Source: Methyloversatilis discipulorum (lineage in GTDB: Bacteria; Pseudomonadota; Gammaproteobacteria; Burkholderiales; Rhodocyclaceae). From it: a stretch of 64,000 nt of DNA. The stretch spans positions 3,968,001 to 4,032,000 of the forward strand of contig NZ_ARVV01000001.1 of NCBI RefSeq assembly GCF_000385375.1, written 5' to 3'. Shown here in pieces: positions 21,370 to 30,088 of the stretch (within the stretch, counting starts at the first letter, position 1; every line of letters starts with the position of its first letter). The notes beneath the pieces are model-generated. The model ran no database searches, was not told the origin of the DNA, and saw only the letters and a list, made by a program, of their open reading frames with translations. The position numbers and the translations under genes were made by a program.

Positions 21370-21960
21370 GTGAACATCTTCTCTCCGCTGTACACACGCG
21401 CCATGCAGTGGGCGCGCCACCATCGCGCACCCTGGTTTCTGGGTGCCATGAGCTTCGCCGAGTCGTCCTTCTTTCCGATCCCGCCCGACGTGATGCTGGC
21501 GCCGATGAGCATGGCCGCGCCGCGGCGCGCGATGTTCTACGCGCTGATCACCACGCTCACCTCGGTGGCCGGCGGCCTGTTCGGCTACCTGATCGGCGCC
21601 TTCGCCTTCGACCTTATCGAGCCCTGGCTGCGCGACAGCCGCTACTGGGTTAGCTACGAGACCGCGCAGCAGTGGTTCAGTGACTGGGGCTTCTGGGCCA
21701 TTTTCGTCGCCGGCTTCTCGCCGATTCCGTACAAGGTATTCACCATCGCCGCCGGCGCCATCTCGATGGCGCTGCTGCCTTTCACGCTGGCCTCCATCAT
21801 CGGCCGCGGCGCGCGCTTCTTCCTGGTTGCCGGGTTGATGGCGTGGGGTGGGGAAAAAATGGAGGCGACGCTGCACCGTTACATCGATCGCCTGGGCTGG
21901 GTCACCGTGCTGCTGGTGGTGATCGGTGCAGCGGCCTGGAAGATGACGCGCGGCGCCTGA
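21370..21960 (+). CDS. YqaA-family inner membrane protein (DedA/VTT-like)
   Basis: This 196-residue polytopic protein starts with GTG at 21370. It has the SNARE-associated/VTT-type features FAESSFFPIPPDVMLAP and the re-entrant GFSPIPYKVFTIAAGA segment with a following glycine/arginine element (IIGRGARFFL). Relatives (DedA, YqaA) are linked to lipid scrambling and envelope homeostasis. The specific substrate is unknown. The convergent PEP-CTERM gene ends 4 bp away. Confidence 0.86.
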   Translation: MNIFSPLYTRAMQWARHHRAPWFLGAMSFAESSFFPIPPDVMLAPMSMAAPRRAMFYALITTLTSVAGGLFGYLIGAFAFDLIEPWLRDSRYWVSYETAQQWFSDWGFWAIFVAGFSPIPYKVFTIAAGAISMALLPFTLASIIGRGARFFLVAGLMAWGGEKMEATLHRYIDRLGWVTVLLVVIGAAAWKMTRGA

Positions 21961-21964
21961 GCGC

Positions 21965-22684
21965 TCAGACGCGACGGCGGGCGCTGGCGACGATGACGCC
22001 GAGGCCGCCGAGCAGCAGCGCCCAGCCCGACGGCTCGGGTACCGGCGTGACGCTCAGGTTGTCGATCGCCAACGCACTGGTCGCCGAGTAGTCGCCGACG
22101 TCGACGATGCCGAAACCGAGGCGGACCGCGCCGGACTGCGTGAACACGTATTCGAAGGTCGACCGATTGCTCTCGCGACGGAAGGGCGTAGTCGGCGGAA
22201 ACGGCGCGTCCGACTCGTCGGCGATGCGGATGACCTGATCGCCGATCAGCAGGAAGGCGTAGTCCGGCAGCGGATCGACATAGTGCTCGGACGTGGCGAA
22301 CAGCCAGTCGAAGCGCAGCGTATCGCCAGCGCTCACCGTCAGTTCGCGCCACATCGCCGAACCTTCGTAGGCGAAGCCGTCGGCCGTATCGAGCGCGCCG
22401 GGCGTCAGACCGATGCGGCTTTCCAGCCCGTCGGCAACGCCGACCTCGACCGCGGTGACGCCGGAGAAGTTGAACACGCCGGCGGGCAGCGGAGCATCGT
22501 CTACCTCGGTCAGCGAGGCGGTGGTCAGGGCGATGTAGCCCCCCGGGTTGGACACGTCACCAGCGGTGAACCAGCCGTTCAGGCCGCTTTCAAAATTGTC
22601 CGCGAAGGCGGCGGCGCTGGCGGCGCCGCTCGCCAGCACGAGGCCGGCCGTCATCAGGCAACGCACGAGGGCGTGGGTTTTCAT
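21965..22684 (-). CDS. PEP-CTERM sorting domain protein
   Basis: This 239-residue exported protein has a signal peptide (about 1-25, ending in ASA) and a C-terminal PEP-CTERM signal. The signal consists of VPEP at about 215, a hydrophobic stretch (WALLLGGLGVIVASA) and a final RRRV. Such proteins are processed by exosortase and delivered to the cell surface or exopolysaccharide matrix. The middle (FADNFESGLNGWF and AIDNLSVTPVPEP) resembles jelly-roll-like domains of this class. AGGAGA precedes the ATG by 6 bp. It follows the large nuclease gene by 32 bp on the same strand, so the two may be expressed together. No exosortase gene is in the window. Confidence 0.88.
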   Translation of the reverse strand: MKTHALVRCLMTAGLVLASGAASAAAFADNFESGLNGWFTAGDVSNPGGYIALTTASLTEVDDAPLPAGVFNFSGVTAVEVGVADGLESRIGLTPGALDTADGFAYEGSAMWRELTVSAGDTLRFDWLFATSEHYVDPLPDYAFLLIGDQVIRIADESDAPFPPTTPFRRESNRSTFEYVFTQSGAVRLGFGIVDVGDYSATSALAIDNLSVTPVPEPSGWALLLGGLGVIVASARRRV

Positions 22685-22716
22685 GGTGTATCTCCTGCGA
22701 GTATTCGGGATAGGGC

Positions 22717-25700
22717 TCAGTAGGCGAAGTTCTGGCCGCTCAGCTGTCCGGGCTGCACACCGCTCAGCGTGACCAGCGTGCGCGGCACAGCGGCGCCGGC
22801 GAAGCCGTCGCTGTCGATCTGCACCAGCGTGCCGGCCGCGTTCGCAACGAGGCGCAGATGGCCGGACTGCTGCGGATCGCCGACGATGCCCAGACCGGCC
22901 AGCAGGGCGCGCAGGTCCAGCACGTCCTGCGCCGGCGCGAAGTCGGTGATGAGGTCGGCCGCGTCGCGCATCGACTGATAGACGAAGGTGTCTGCACCGG
23001 CACCACCGGTCAGCGTGTCCGCGCCGGCGCCACCGGTGATCACGTCGTCACCGGCGCTGCCGTTCAGGCGGTCACGACCGGCCGTGCCGGCAATCTTCTT
23101 CTGCAGCGACAAACCGATCACCACCGGGTCGTGATCCGACGACCGGTAGGCGTGCGGCGCGTACAGGTCCTGCGGCTTGAACTCGGTGTTGTAGTCGATG
23201 ACGAAGGGCTCGTCGGTATTGATGTGCCAGTGCGCGATGCCGCTGGTCTTTGCCGCCAGCGCAGGCGTGGCCAGCGCGTGGTCGAGCGCACCGCTCTCGC
23301 CGTCGAAGGTGTAGCTGTAGGCCAGATCGATGCCGGCGGCCAGATTCACCATGCCGGCCGCGGTCAGCGCATTGACCGGGTCCTCCTTGGAGTAGGCGTT
23401 CAGATCGCCGATCACCAGCACGTCGGTGGCGCCGCTGCCCGTCGTCAGCTGCTGCACGAAGGCGTTCAGCGCGGCGGCCTGCTGCACGCGCAGCGGGTTC
23501 CAGCAGCCCTGGCCGTCGCCCTGGTCGGCCTCGACACCGGCCGCGTCGCCGCAGGACTTCGACTTGAAGTGATTGACGACGACGCTGAAGCGCTCGCCGT
23601 TGGTGGCTGCGAAGGTCTGTGCCAGCGGCGGACGGTTGTGGATGGGCGCGGTGTCGCTGAGCGCGCTTCCCACCGTCGATACACGCGCCGGCTTGTAGAT
23701 CATCGCCTGGCGGATGGCATCGCCGCCGCTGCCGCCGACCGGCACGCCGACCGCGGCGTACACATTGGCGCCGTAGGCCGCGTTCAGCGCCGACACCAGA
23801 TTGTTCACCGCGGTCTGACCGTTGTTCTCGATCTCGATCAGGCCCACCACGTCAGCATCGATGGCGCGCAGTGCGGCAACGATCTTGGCCTGCTGGCGCG
23901 AGAACTCGAGCGCGCTGTCGGCGCCACGGCAGTCGCTGCGCGTGCCCGACGGGAAGCACGACGCGCCGGCCTGATCGACCGTCGTGAAGTAGTTCAGCAC
24001 GTTGAAGCTGGCCACCTTCACATTGCCGCCGACCGGTGCCGGCGCTGCGGTGCGCGGATGCGTGCGCTCGAACACTGGGGCGACGGTCGGGTGGATCTTG
24101 TAGTCGCGCTGGCCGTCGCTGGCGGCAGTGATCAGGCCGTGGTCGATCACGCCGGTCAGCGTCTGCACCGTATCGCCGGCGCGCAGCGTGTCGTCGGCAC
24201 CGATGAAGGGGATGGGATTCGGATTCTGCGCAGTCGAACCGTCGTCGAGCACGATGCGGCGGCGCGCATTGTCGTCGCGCAGCGCGAGCGCTTCGGCAGT
24301 GCCCGCGGCATGGCGGTTGGTCGGGATTTCCAGACGCCCGTCGGCGGACAGCGTGACCTGGCCGTAGCGCCCCTGGAAGTAGTTCTGCGACACGGTGAGC
24401 GGCGACACGATGCGCACCAGCATGCCTTCGTAGCGCTCCAGCTCGCCTTCGAACGCCTCCGGCAGCACGACGTCGGTCGGCTGCACGCTCACGCCGCTGC
24501 CCAGCACCTGGACGGCGGTCGGCGACACCAGTTCGGTCACCGTATTGAACTCGGTCACGCCAGCACTCAGGCGCAGACGCTGACCGACCTGAGCGGTATT
24601 GCCCGGCGCGTAGACGAAGATGCCGTCCGAGGTGGCGACGTCGCCATCGCCCGCTTCGTCCTGCAGGTAGTAACCGGACAGTCCCGGGAACACCGCGGTG
24701 ACGACGCCCTCCGTGGTGACCGACTGGCCGTTCAGCGGACTGGCGCTGCCGCTGCCCTGGATGGCCGGAATCGGCGTGATCGCCGCCGCCGTGGCGACGG
24801 TGATGTCGACCGTGCAGTCAGCGCTCTGCGCGTCGTCGTTGGCGAAGCGCAGGCCGACGGCATAGCTGCCGGCGGCGGTAGCTGCAGCGACGGTGACGCT
24901 GGCCGACGCGCTGGCGCCGTCGCCGGCCGCGGGCGTCAGCGCACCCAGCGTGACGCCGGCCGGCAGGCTGCCGGTCAGGCTCAGCGCATTGACCGTGCTG
25001 TCCGCGTCGCTGGCCGACACATTCACGCTGCCACCCTCGCCTGCCTGCAGGCTGAGCGCCGGGCAACTGGTGACGATGGGCTGATTCACGCCGCCGCCAT
25101 TGCTGCCATCGACCACGATGTTGTCGATGCCCACCCATTCGTCGTTGCCGACGGCGTTCGTCGTGATGATGCGCAACTGCAGCAGCGGCTGGTTTTCCGC
25201 CGCCGCCGGCAGCGTTACCGACACCGGCGTCACCTTGCCGGCCAGCGACGGACCTTCGGTCGCATCGGCGACGAAGGCGGCCGGCACGTTGATGAAGTCG
25301 CCGCTGTTGCCGACGCGGTACTGCAGTGCCACCGGCTGGACCGCGTTGTCGGTCGAGCCATCGAGATCGCGCAGGTCGTAACGCACGACGATGCCGCTGC
25401 GGCCACGGGTATCCAGCGACAGCAGCAGGAAAGGCGCGTCGGCGGTGCCGGAACCGGTCAGCGCGACCACCGGATCGGCCAGATGGAATTCGGTCACACC
25501 GCCGGTGGTGAAGGTGTCCGGATTGGTCTGGTTGGCATTGACGTCCACCGGCGTGCCGTTGCCATCGGCGACGATGGTCTGCGGATCGGCAGCGGTGGCG
25601 CCGGTCAGGCTGTCACCGCGATAGCCGGTGATGCCCGGCACAGCGGACCAGTCGTCGTTGCCGACGATGAGGTCGATGTTCGACCAGTCCTGACCAAAGG

Positions 25701-25812
25701 GCAGCGTTTGCGGGGTGCTGTCGGCGAGTACCGGCTGACTGAGCAGACCGGCGGCGGCGAGCGCGAGAACGAGGGTGCGCGGCAGCACCGGGCGAACGAT
25801 TTTCGATGACAT
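22717..25812 (-). CDS. Extracellular endonuclease, ExeM/NucH type, with RTX C-terminus
   Basis: This 1031-residue protein has a signal peptide (1-30), beta-rich N-terminal regions (to about 340) and an OB-like segment (GVVTAVFPGLSGYYLQDEAG, about 365-385). An endonuclease/exonuclease/phosphatase domain covers about 600-890. Its catalytic motifs are KVASFNVLNYF, VGLIEIENN, VVNHFKSKSC, IGDLNAYSKED and SSDHDPVVIG. RTX nonapeptides follow (about 920-950, GGAGADTLTGGAGADTF), then a C-terminal beta domain. It should degrade extracellular DNA with metal ions. Having both a Sec leader and RTX repeats leaves the secretion route open. Confidence 0.93.
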   Translation of the reverse strand: MSSKIVRPVLPRTLVLALAAAGLLSQPVLADSTPQTLPFGQDWSNIDLIVGNDDWSAVPGITGYRGDSLTGATAADPQTIVADGNGTPVDVNANQTNPDTFTTGGVTEFHLADPVVALTGSGTADAPFLLLSLDTRGRSGIVVRYDLRDLDGSTDNAVQPVALQYRVGNSGDFINVPAAFVADATEGPSLAGKVTPVSVTLPAAAENQPLLQLRIITTNAVGNDEWVGIDNIVVDGSNGGGVNQPIVTSCPALSLQAGEGGSVNVSASDADSTVNALSLTGSLPAGVTLGALTPAAGDGASASASVTVAAATAAGSYAVGLRFANDDAQSADCTVDITVATAAAITPIPAIQGSGSASPLNGQSVTTEGVVTAVFPGLSGYYLQDEAGDGDVATSDGIFVYAPGNTAQVGQRLRLSAGVTEFNTVTELVSPTAVQVLGSGVSVQPTDVVLPEAFEGELERYEGMLVRIVSPLTVSQNYFQGRYGQVTLSADGRLEIPTNRHAAGTAEALALRDDNARRRIVLDDGSTAQNPNPIPFIGADDTLRAGDTVQTLTGVIDHGLITAASDGQRDYKIHPTVAPVFERTHPRTAAPAPVGGNVKVASFNVLNYFTTVDQAGASCFPSGTRSDCRGADSALEFSRQQAKIVAALRAIDADVVGLIEIENNGQTAVNNLVSALNAAYGANVYAAVGVPVGGSGGDAIRQAMIYKPARVSTVGSALSDTAPIHNRPPLAQTFAATNGERFSVVVNHFKSKSCGDAAGVEADQGDGQGCWNPLRVQQAAALNAFVQQLTTGSGATDVLVIGDLNAYSKEDPVNALTAAGMVNLAAGIDLAYSYTFDGESGALDHALATPALAAKTSGIAHWHINTDEPFVIDYNTEFKPQDLYAPHAYRSSDHDPVVIGLSLQKKIAGTAGRDRLNGSAGDDVITGGAGADTLTGGAGADTFVYQSMRDAADLITDFAPAQDVLDLRALLAGLGIVGDPQQSGHLRLVANAAGTLVQIDSDGFAGAAVPRTLVTLSGVQPGQLSGQNFAY

Positions 25813-25949
25813 GTGGAAGTCCGGTCGAGATGTCTAGCGTAGCCCATGGACCCGCGGCATGCGGGCCCTGGACGCCGAAAGACATCAGACTAGATCGCCA
25901 GCATGACCGTCGCGTGGCTGCATGAGCCCGCATCGATGGTCCGAAGGAA

Positions 25950-27149
25950 CTATGCCGCCCGCCGCCCGAACATCGCCCACAGCAGGCAGCCGGCGCCCAG
26001 CGTGCCGAAGCCGAACATCCACGCCAGCGGGACGGTCGTGCCACCGGCGAGGTCGAGTGCAGCACCGAACACCAGCGGCGCGACGAAGCCGGCGCCGAAG
26101 CCGCCGAGCGAGTACAGCGCCATCGCCGCGCCGCGCTGCGCCACCGGCGCGGCGTGCACCAGGCCGGCGGTGAGAGAGGCCGAATCGGCCATCACGGTCA
26201 CGTTGTACAGCGACAGCAGGATCAGCAGCAGCCACCACGGCCCGCCGGCCGCAGCCCCCGCCACCCAGCACATGAGGCCCGATGCGATCATCATCCAGAC
26301 GATCCAGCGCTGGCGACCGACGCGGCTGGCAGCCTCGTTCCCCAGTATGCTGGCCGGCTGGCCCAGCAGCATAACCAGGGCGGCCGCTTCGGTCGGCGTG
26401 AGCCAGGGCGTGCTCGCCGACAGTGTCCAGCCGAAAGCGATGAAGGCGACCAGCCATGAACGCAGGCCGAACAGCTCCCAGCAGTGCACGGCGTAGCCGC
26501 TGACCAGGCTGCGCACGCGCGGATGCGCCAGCACCGGGCCGAAGCGCGGCAACCAGCGCGCTTCGTGCGCAGCCGGCGGCGCGACGTGGCCAACGCGCAG
26601 CCAGACCAGCGCGGCCGCCAGCAGCGGGCCGATGGCCATCAGCGCCACCGCGACATGCCAGTCGACGTGGCGACCGAGCGCGCCGGCCAGCAGCAGCGCG
26701 CCGCTGGTGCCGATGCCGAAGCTCGACGTGTAGAAGGCGATGTGACGGGTGCCGGCGTCATGCGGCACGCGGTCGGCCAGCACGCGCAGGCCGGGCATGT
26801 AGCAGCCGGCCAGCCCGGCGCCGCTGAGCGCCTGGAAGAAGGCGGCACTCCACAACCCGTGCGCGGCGAAGGCGAAACCGACCATGCCGAGCGCCATCAG
26901 CAGATTGGACAGCACGAACACGAGACGGGCATCGACGCGGTCGGTGGCGCCGGACAGGAAGGGCACGGCGACCATGTAGCCGAAGAAGAAGGCACCGCCG
27001 ATGAAGCCCGCCTCGGCGCCGCTGAGCGACCACAGCGCCGACAGCTCGGTCAGGAAGGACGGGTAGGCGGCGAGGCTGGTCATGCCCAGCACCTCGGCCG
27101 CACACATCAGCAGCGTCAGGCGCGCGGTGCTGCCGTTGTGCACGCTCAC
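25950..27149 (-). CDS. MFS transporter
   Basis: This 399-residue protein has about twelve membrane segments and major facilitator signatures (GGAFFFGYMVAVPFLSGATD, with the loop RVDAR after helix 2). It starts with GTG at 27149, which overlaps the stop of the 56-residue gene as GTGA. It is the last gene of a minus-strand run bioB-bioC-small gene-MFS. The context could suggest transport of a biotin precursor, but nothing in the sequence shows the substrate. The 137-bp gap to the nuclease gene holds only a small hairpin near 25853. Confidence 0.85.
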   Translation of the reverse strand: MSVHNGSTARLTLLMCAAEVLGMTSLAAYPSFLTELSALWSLSGAEAGFIGGAFFFGYMVAVPFLSGATDRVDARLVFVLSNLLMALGMVGFAFAAHGLWSAAFFQALSGAGLAGCYMPGLRVLADRVPHDAGTRHIAFYTSSFGIGTSGALLLAGALGRHVDWHVAVALMAIGPLLAAALVWLRVGHVAPPAAHEARWLPRFGPVLAHPRVRSLVSGYAVHCWELFGLRSWLVAFIAFGWTLSASTPWLTPTEAAALVMLLGQPASILGNEAASRVGRQRWIVWMMIASGLMCWVAGAAAGGPWWLLLILLSLYNVTVMADSASLTAGLVHAAPVAQRGAAMALYSLGGFGAGFVAPLVFGAALDLAGGTTVPLAWMFGFGTLGAGCLLWAMFGRRAA

Positions 27150-27316
27150 TCGTCGCGCGACTTCAGCCAGGCCGCCTTCTGGCGGGCGCGGCCGGCCTTC
27201 TTGTCACTGCGCGCGTGCTCACCGCCCTTGCGCATCAGCGCCGCCGTGGCCAGCGGGTTGCGCGGCTTCAAGGTGCGCCGCTTGCTGCTCAGCCGGGCAG
27301 CCGACTTCTCGTTCAT
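27146..27316 (-). CDS. Small basic protein of unknown function, 56 residues
   Basis: This short open frame begins MNEKSAARLSSKRRTLKPRN and ends AWLKSRDE. About a third of residues are Lys or Arg, it has no membrane segment and no cysteine, and it is probably disordered or nucleic-acid binding. It overlaps bioC upstream by ATGA (27313-27316) and the MFS gene downstream by GTGA (27146-27149). This double coupling strongly suggests it is really translated. I do not recognise a family. Confidence 0.75.
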   Translation of the reverse strand: MNEKSAARLSSKRRTLKPRNPLATAALMRKGGEHARSDKKAGRARQKAAWLKSRDE

Positions 27317-28233
27317 CGCCGGCCTCCACGCTCGAACTTGATGATGGCGCGACCGTCTTCGGTCTGCTTCGGCTCGCCGCGCCAGGCATGTCCGTAGATG
27401 ATCTCCATCGTAGCCGGCAGACGGCCATCGTCGAGCCGGCGCAGCAACGCGTCGTCCAGCCGGCGCCGCGCGCGCGGCGTCAGCAAGCCGCGCGGCCGCG
27501 CCGCCAGCGCGCCGAAACTGCCGGTGTCGGCGAGGTCGCGATAGAAGTCGGCCGGCGACGCGAAGGTGAGCGTGATGTGCTCCATGTCCATCACCGGCTC
27601 AGCGAAGCCGGCTTCGACCAGCATGTCGCCCACGTCGTGCATGTCGATGAAGCGGTGCACGCGGCCGTGCAGGCCGGCTTCGACCAGCGCTGCGCGCAGT
27701 TCCTGCAGCGTGTCCGGACCCAGCATCGAAAACATGAACAGGCCGCCGACCCGCAGCGTGCGCTGCACCTCGCGCAGTGCGCCCGGCAGATCGGGCAGCC
27801 AGTGCAGCGCCATGTTGGACCACACCATGTCATGGCTGCGCGCAGCGATCGGCAGCCGCGCGATGTCGGCCTGCACGACCGCGGTCTGGCTGCCGCCCAG
27901 CACGCCGGGCAGCCAGCGGCGCCAGCGCGGCGTGCGCACGGCCGCCTGCGCCAGCATCGCCGCCGAGCGGTCGAGACCGGTCATCAGTGCATCGGGATAG
28001 CGCGCGCGCAGCGGCTGCAAGTCGGCGCCGCTGCCGCAGCCGAGATCGAGCAGGCGATGCGGCTTCAGCGTGACCAGGTCGAGCCGCTCAGCCATGCGGC
28101 GGGCGACTTCCCGGTGCAGCACCGCGGCGCTGTCGAAACGACCGGCGGCACGCTCGAAGCCGCGTGCGACTGCACGGGCGTCGAGCGCAAAATCTGGCGG
28201 GACTGAAGAGGTCATCGCCACCCCCTGCGGCAT
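27313..28233 (-). CDS. bioC: Malonyl-ACP O-methyltransferase BioC
   Basis: This SAM-dependent methyltransferase of 306 residues masks the malonyl group on ACP to start pimeloyl synthesis for biotin. The SAM-binding motif is LLDLGCGSGADLQPL, followed by TGLDRSAAMLAQA and the WSNMALHWLPDLPGAL segment typical of BioC. The start at 28233 is supported by AGGAGG seven bases upstream. An internal ATG at 28215 is also preceded by a purine-rich stretch. It lies downstream of bioB, so two biotin genes are together here. No bioF, bioA, bioD or bioH is seen. Confidence 0.9.
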   Translation of the reverse strand: MPQGVAMTSSVPPDFALDARAVARGFERAAGRFDSAAVLHREVARRMAERLDLVTLKPHRLLDLGCGSGADLQPLRARYPDALMTGLDRSAAMLAQAAVRTPRWRRWLPGVLGGSQTAVVQADIARLPIAARSHDMVWSNMALHWLPDLPGALREVQRTLRVGGLFMFSMLGPDTLQELRAALVEAGLHGRVHRFIDMHDVGDMLVEAGFAEPVMDMEHITLTFASPADFYRDLADTGSFGALAARPRGLLTPRARRRLDDALLRRLDDGRLPATMEIIYGHAWRGEPKQTEDGRAIIKFERGGRR

Positions 28234-28235
28234 CA

Positions 28236-28306
28236 GACGACCCTCCTGTCGCTGCGCGACACCTCCCCGAGGGAGGGCTGAGCGACTTCGGGCGGCCGAG
28301 CGGCGC
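28236..28306. repeat. Palindrome-rich bioB-bioC spacer
   Basis: The 73-bp spacer contains CCCTCC at 28240-28245 with GGGAGGG downstream, and inside it TGTCG pairing with CGACA around a five-base loop. I have an impression of similar strings from intergenic repeats of other betaproteobacteria, but there is no second copy in this window. The AGGAGG ribosome-binding site of bioC lies within it on the minus strand. Confidence 0.4.
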
Positions 28307-29287
28307 TCACGTCGAACGGATACCCAGCCGCTCGAACAGACGGCGATCGTTCTCGGCCTGCGGATTGCCGGTGGTGAGCAGCTTGTCGCCGTAGAAGATC
28401 GAATTGGCGCCGGCGAGGAAGCACATCGCCTGCATTTCGTCGCTCATCAGCTCGCGGCCGGCCGACAGGCGCACGTAGCTCTTCGGCATCGTGATGCGGG
28501 CAGCGGCAATCGTGCGCACGAACTCAAACGGATCGAGGTCCGGCGTATCGGCCAGCGGCGTGCCTTCGACCTTGACCAGATTGTTGATCGGCACCGATTC
28601 CGGCGGCGTGTCCATCGACGCCAGCGTGGCGATCAGGCCGGCGCGCGCGCGGCGCGATTCGCCCATGCCGACGATGCCGCCGCAGCACACATTCATGCCG
28701 GCCTCGCGCACCGCTTCCAGCGTGTCGAAGCGATCTTCCTGGGTGCGCGTGCCGATCACCTCGCCGTAGTAGTCGGGCGCGGTGTCGATATTGTGGTTGT
28801 AGTAGTCGAGGCCAGCCTGCTTCAGCTTTTCCGCCTGGCCCTCGCGCAGCAGGCCCAGCGTGGCGCAAGTCTGCAGGCCGAGGCCCTTCACCGCCGAAAT
28901 CATTTCGGCCACCTTCTCGACGTCGCGGTCCTTCGGGCCGCGCCAGGCCGCGCCCATGCAGAAGCGGGTGGCGCCGGCGTCCTTGGCCGCGCGGGCCGCT
29001 TCGAGCACTTCGTCGATCGGCATCAGGTCCTGGCTGGTGACGCCGGTGTCGTAACGCACCGACTGCGGGCAATAGCCGCAGTCTTCCGGACAGCCGCCAG
29101 TCTTGATCGACAGCAGCGTCGACCGCTGGATGGCATTGGCATCGAAGTTCTCGCGATGTACCGTCTGGGCGCGGAACATCAGATCGGCAAACGGCAGTTC
29201 GTACAGCGCCTCGACCTGTTCGGTGGTCCAGCGCTGGGGCGCTTGCGAACGGGAGGACGGCGGCAGATGGATGACCTGGGTGTGCAT
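28307..29287 (-). CDS. bioB: Biotin synthase
   Basis: This 326-residue radical-SAM enzyme inserts sulfur into dethiobiotin. The 4Fe-4S/SAM motif CXXXCXXC is in [20 protein letters not shown]. The 2Fe-2S site region follows, with conserved cysteines in [16 protein letters not shown] and [10 protein letters not shown]. The [13 protein letters not shown] segment is also typical. Length is normal. It is divergent from the comF-like gene, a pairing seen in many betaproteobacteria. Confidence 0.97.
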   Translation of the reverse strand: MHTQVIHLPPSSRSQAPQRWTTEQVEALYELPFADLMFRAQTVHRENFDANAIQRSTLLSIKTGGCPEDCGYCPQSVRYDTGVTSQDLMPIDEVLEAARAAKDAGATRFCMGAAWRGPKDRDVEKVAEMISAVKGLGLQTCATLGLLREGQAEKLKQAGLDYYNHNIDTAPDYYGEVIGTRTQEDRFDTLEAVREAGMNVCCGGIVGMGESRRARAGLIATLASMDTPPESVPINNLVKVEGTPLADTPDLDPFEFVRTIAAARITMPKSYVRLSAGRELMSDEMQAMCFLAGANSIFYGDKLLTTGNPQAENDRRLFERLGIRST

Positions 29288-29358
29288 GAGTACAAGACGG
29301 GCGCACGCGAATGCGCCGGAACGGCGAAGCCGCCATTTTCTTCGAAAACAGGCACTTC

Positions 29359-30069
29359 ATGTTGCAGCGCGTGATCGACGGCACGGCACGCCGGATACTT
29401 GACCTGCTGCTGCCGCAGGACTGCCGGCGGTGCGGCCTGCCTGCGGGCCAGGCGCTGCTGTGTGCCGGCTGCCAAGACGATCTGCCCCGGCTGCCGGCTG
29501 CACACTGCCCGGTGTGCGCACTGCCGGTGCCGACCGCGCAGGTGTGCGGCCGCTGTCTGAAACACCCGCCGGCCTTCGACGCGACGCTGGCCGTATGGGC
29601 CTATGCCGAGCCGGCGGACGGGCTGATCCACGCGCTGAAGTTCCGCGCCCAGCTGCCGCTGGCCGGCTTGTTCGCCGATGCGCTGCTGGCGCTGGGCCTG
29701 CCGCCCGCCGACCTGCTGCTGGCAATGCCGCTGCATCCGCGGCGGCTGGCCGAGCGCGGCTTCAACCAGTCGGTCGAGATCGGCCGCCTGCTGGCCCGGA
29801 ACGCAGGGCTGCGCTTCGACGCCTTTGGCCTGGAGCGTCTGCACGACACGCCGCCGCAGCGCGATCTCGCGTGGTCGCAGCGCCGGCGCAACGTGCGCGG
29901 CGCCTTCGCGTTGCGCGCCGAGGTCGCCGGGCTGCATGTCGCGGTGATCGACGACGTACTTACCACTGGCGCCAGCCTGCACGAGGTCGCCCGCGTGTTG
30001 AAAGCCGGCGGCGCACTGACGGTGACCAATCTGGTGCTGGCGCGCACGCCGAAGCTGCGCGGTCGCTAG
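29359..30069 (+). CDS. ComF/GntX-family phosphoribosyltransferase-like protein
   Basis: The protein of about 236 residues has an N-terminal zinc-ribbon (CRRCG, CAGC, CPVC and CGRC) and a C-terminal type I PRTase domain with the PRPP loop VAVIDDVLTTGASLHE. The PLHPRRLAERGFNQS segment is characteristic of ComF. In naturally competent bacteria ComF helps uptake of transforming DNA. In others (GntX) the role is unclear. An in-frame ATG at 29311 would add 16 residues. I prefer 29359 because the domain begins there. It is divergent from bioB. Confidence 0.87.
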   Translation: MLQRVIDGTARRILDLLLPQDCRRCGLPAGQALLCAGCQDDLPRLPAAHCPVCALPVPTAQVCGRCLKHPPAFDATLAVWAYAEPADGLIHALKFRAQLPLAGLFADALLALGLPPADLLLAMPLHPRRLAERGFNQSVEIGRLLARNAGLRFDAFGLERLHDTPPQRDLAWSQRRRNVRGAFALRAEVAGLHVAVIDDVLTTGASLHEVARVLKAGGALTVTNLVLARTPKLRGR

Positions 30070-30088
30070 TGCAGCGCTTGAGGCGGCC

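Noticed and set aside
22858..25809. 983-codon open frame opposite the secreted nuclease
   Set aside because: Same antisense artefact. The minus-strand frame encodes a clear nuclease with catalytic motifs.
25950..27149. Assignment of the MFS protein as a biotin or pimelate transporter
   Set aside because: Only gene order suggests it. No substrate-specific motif is visible.
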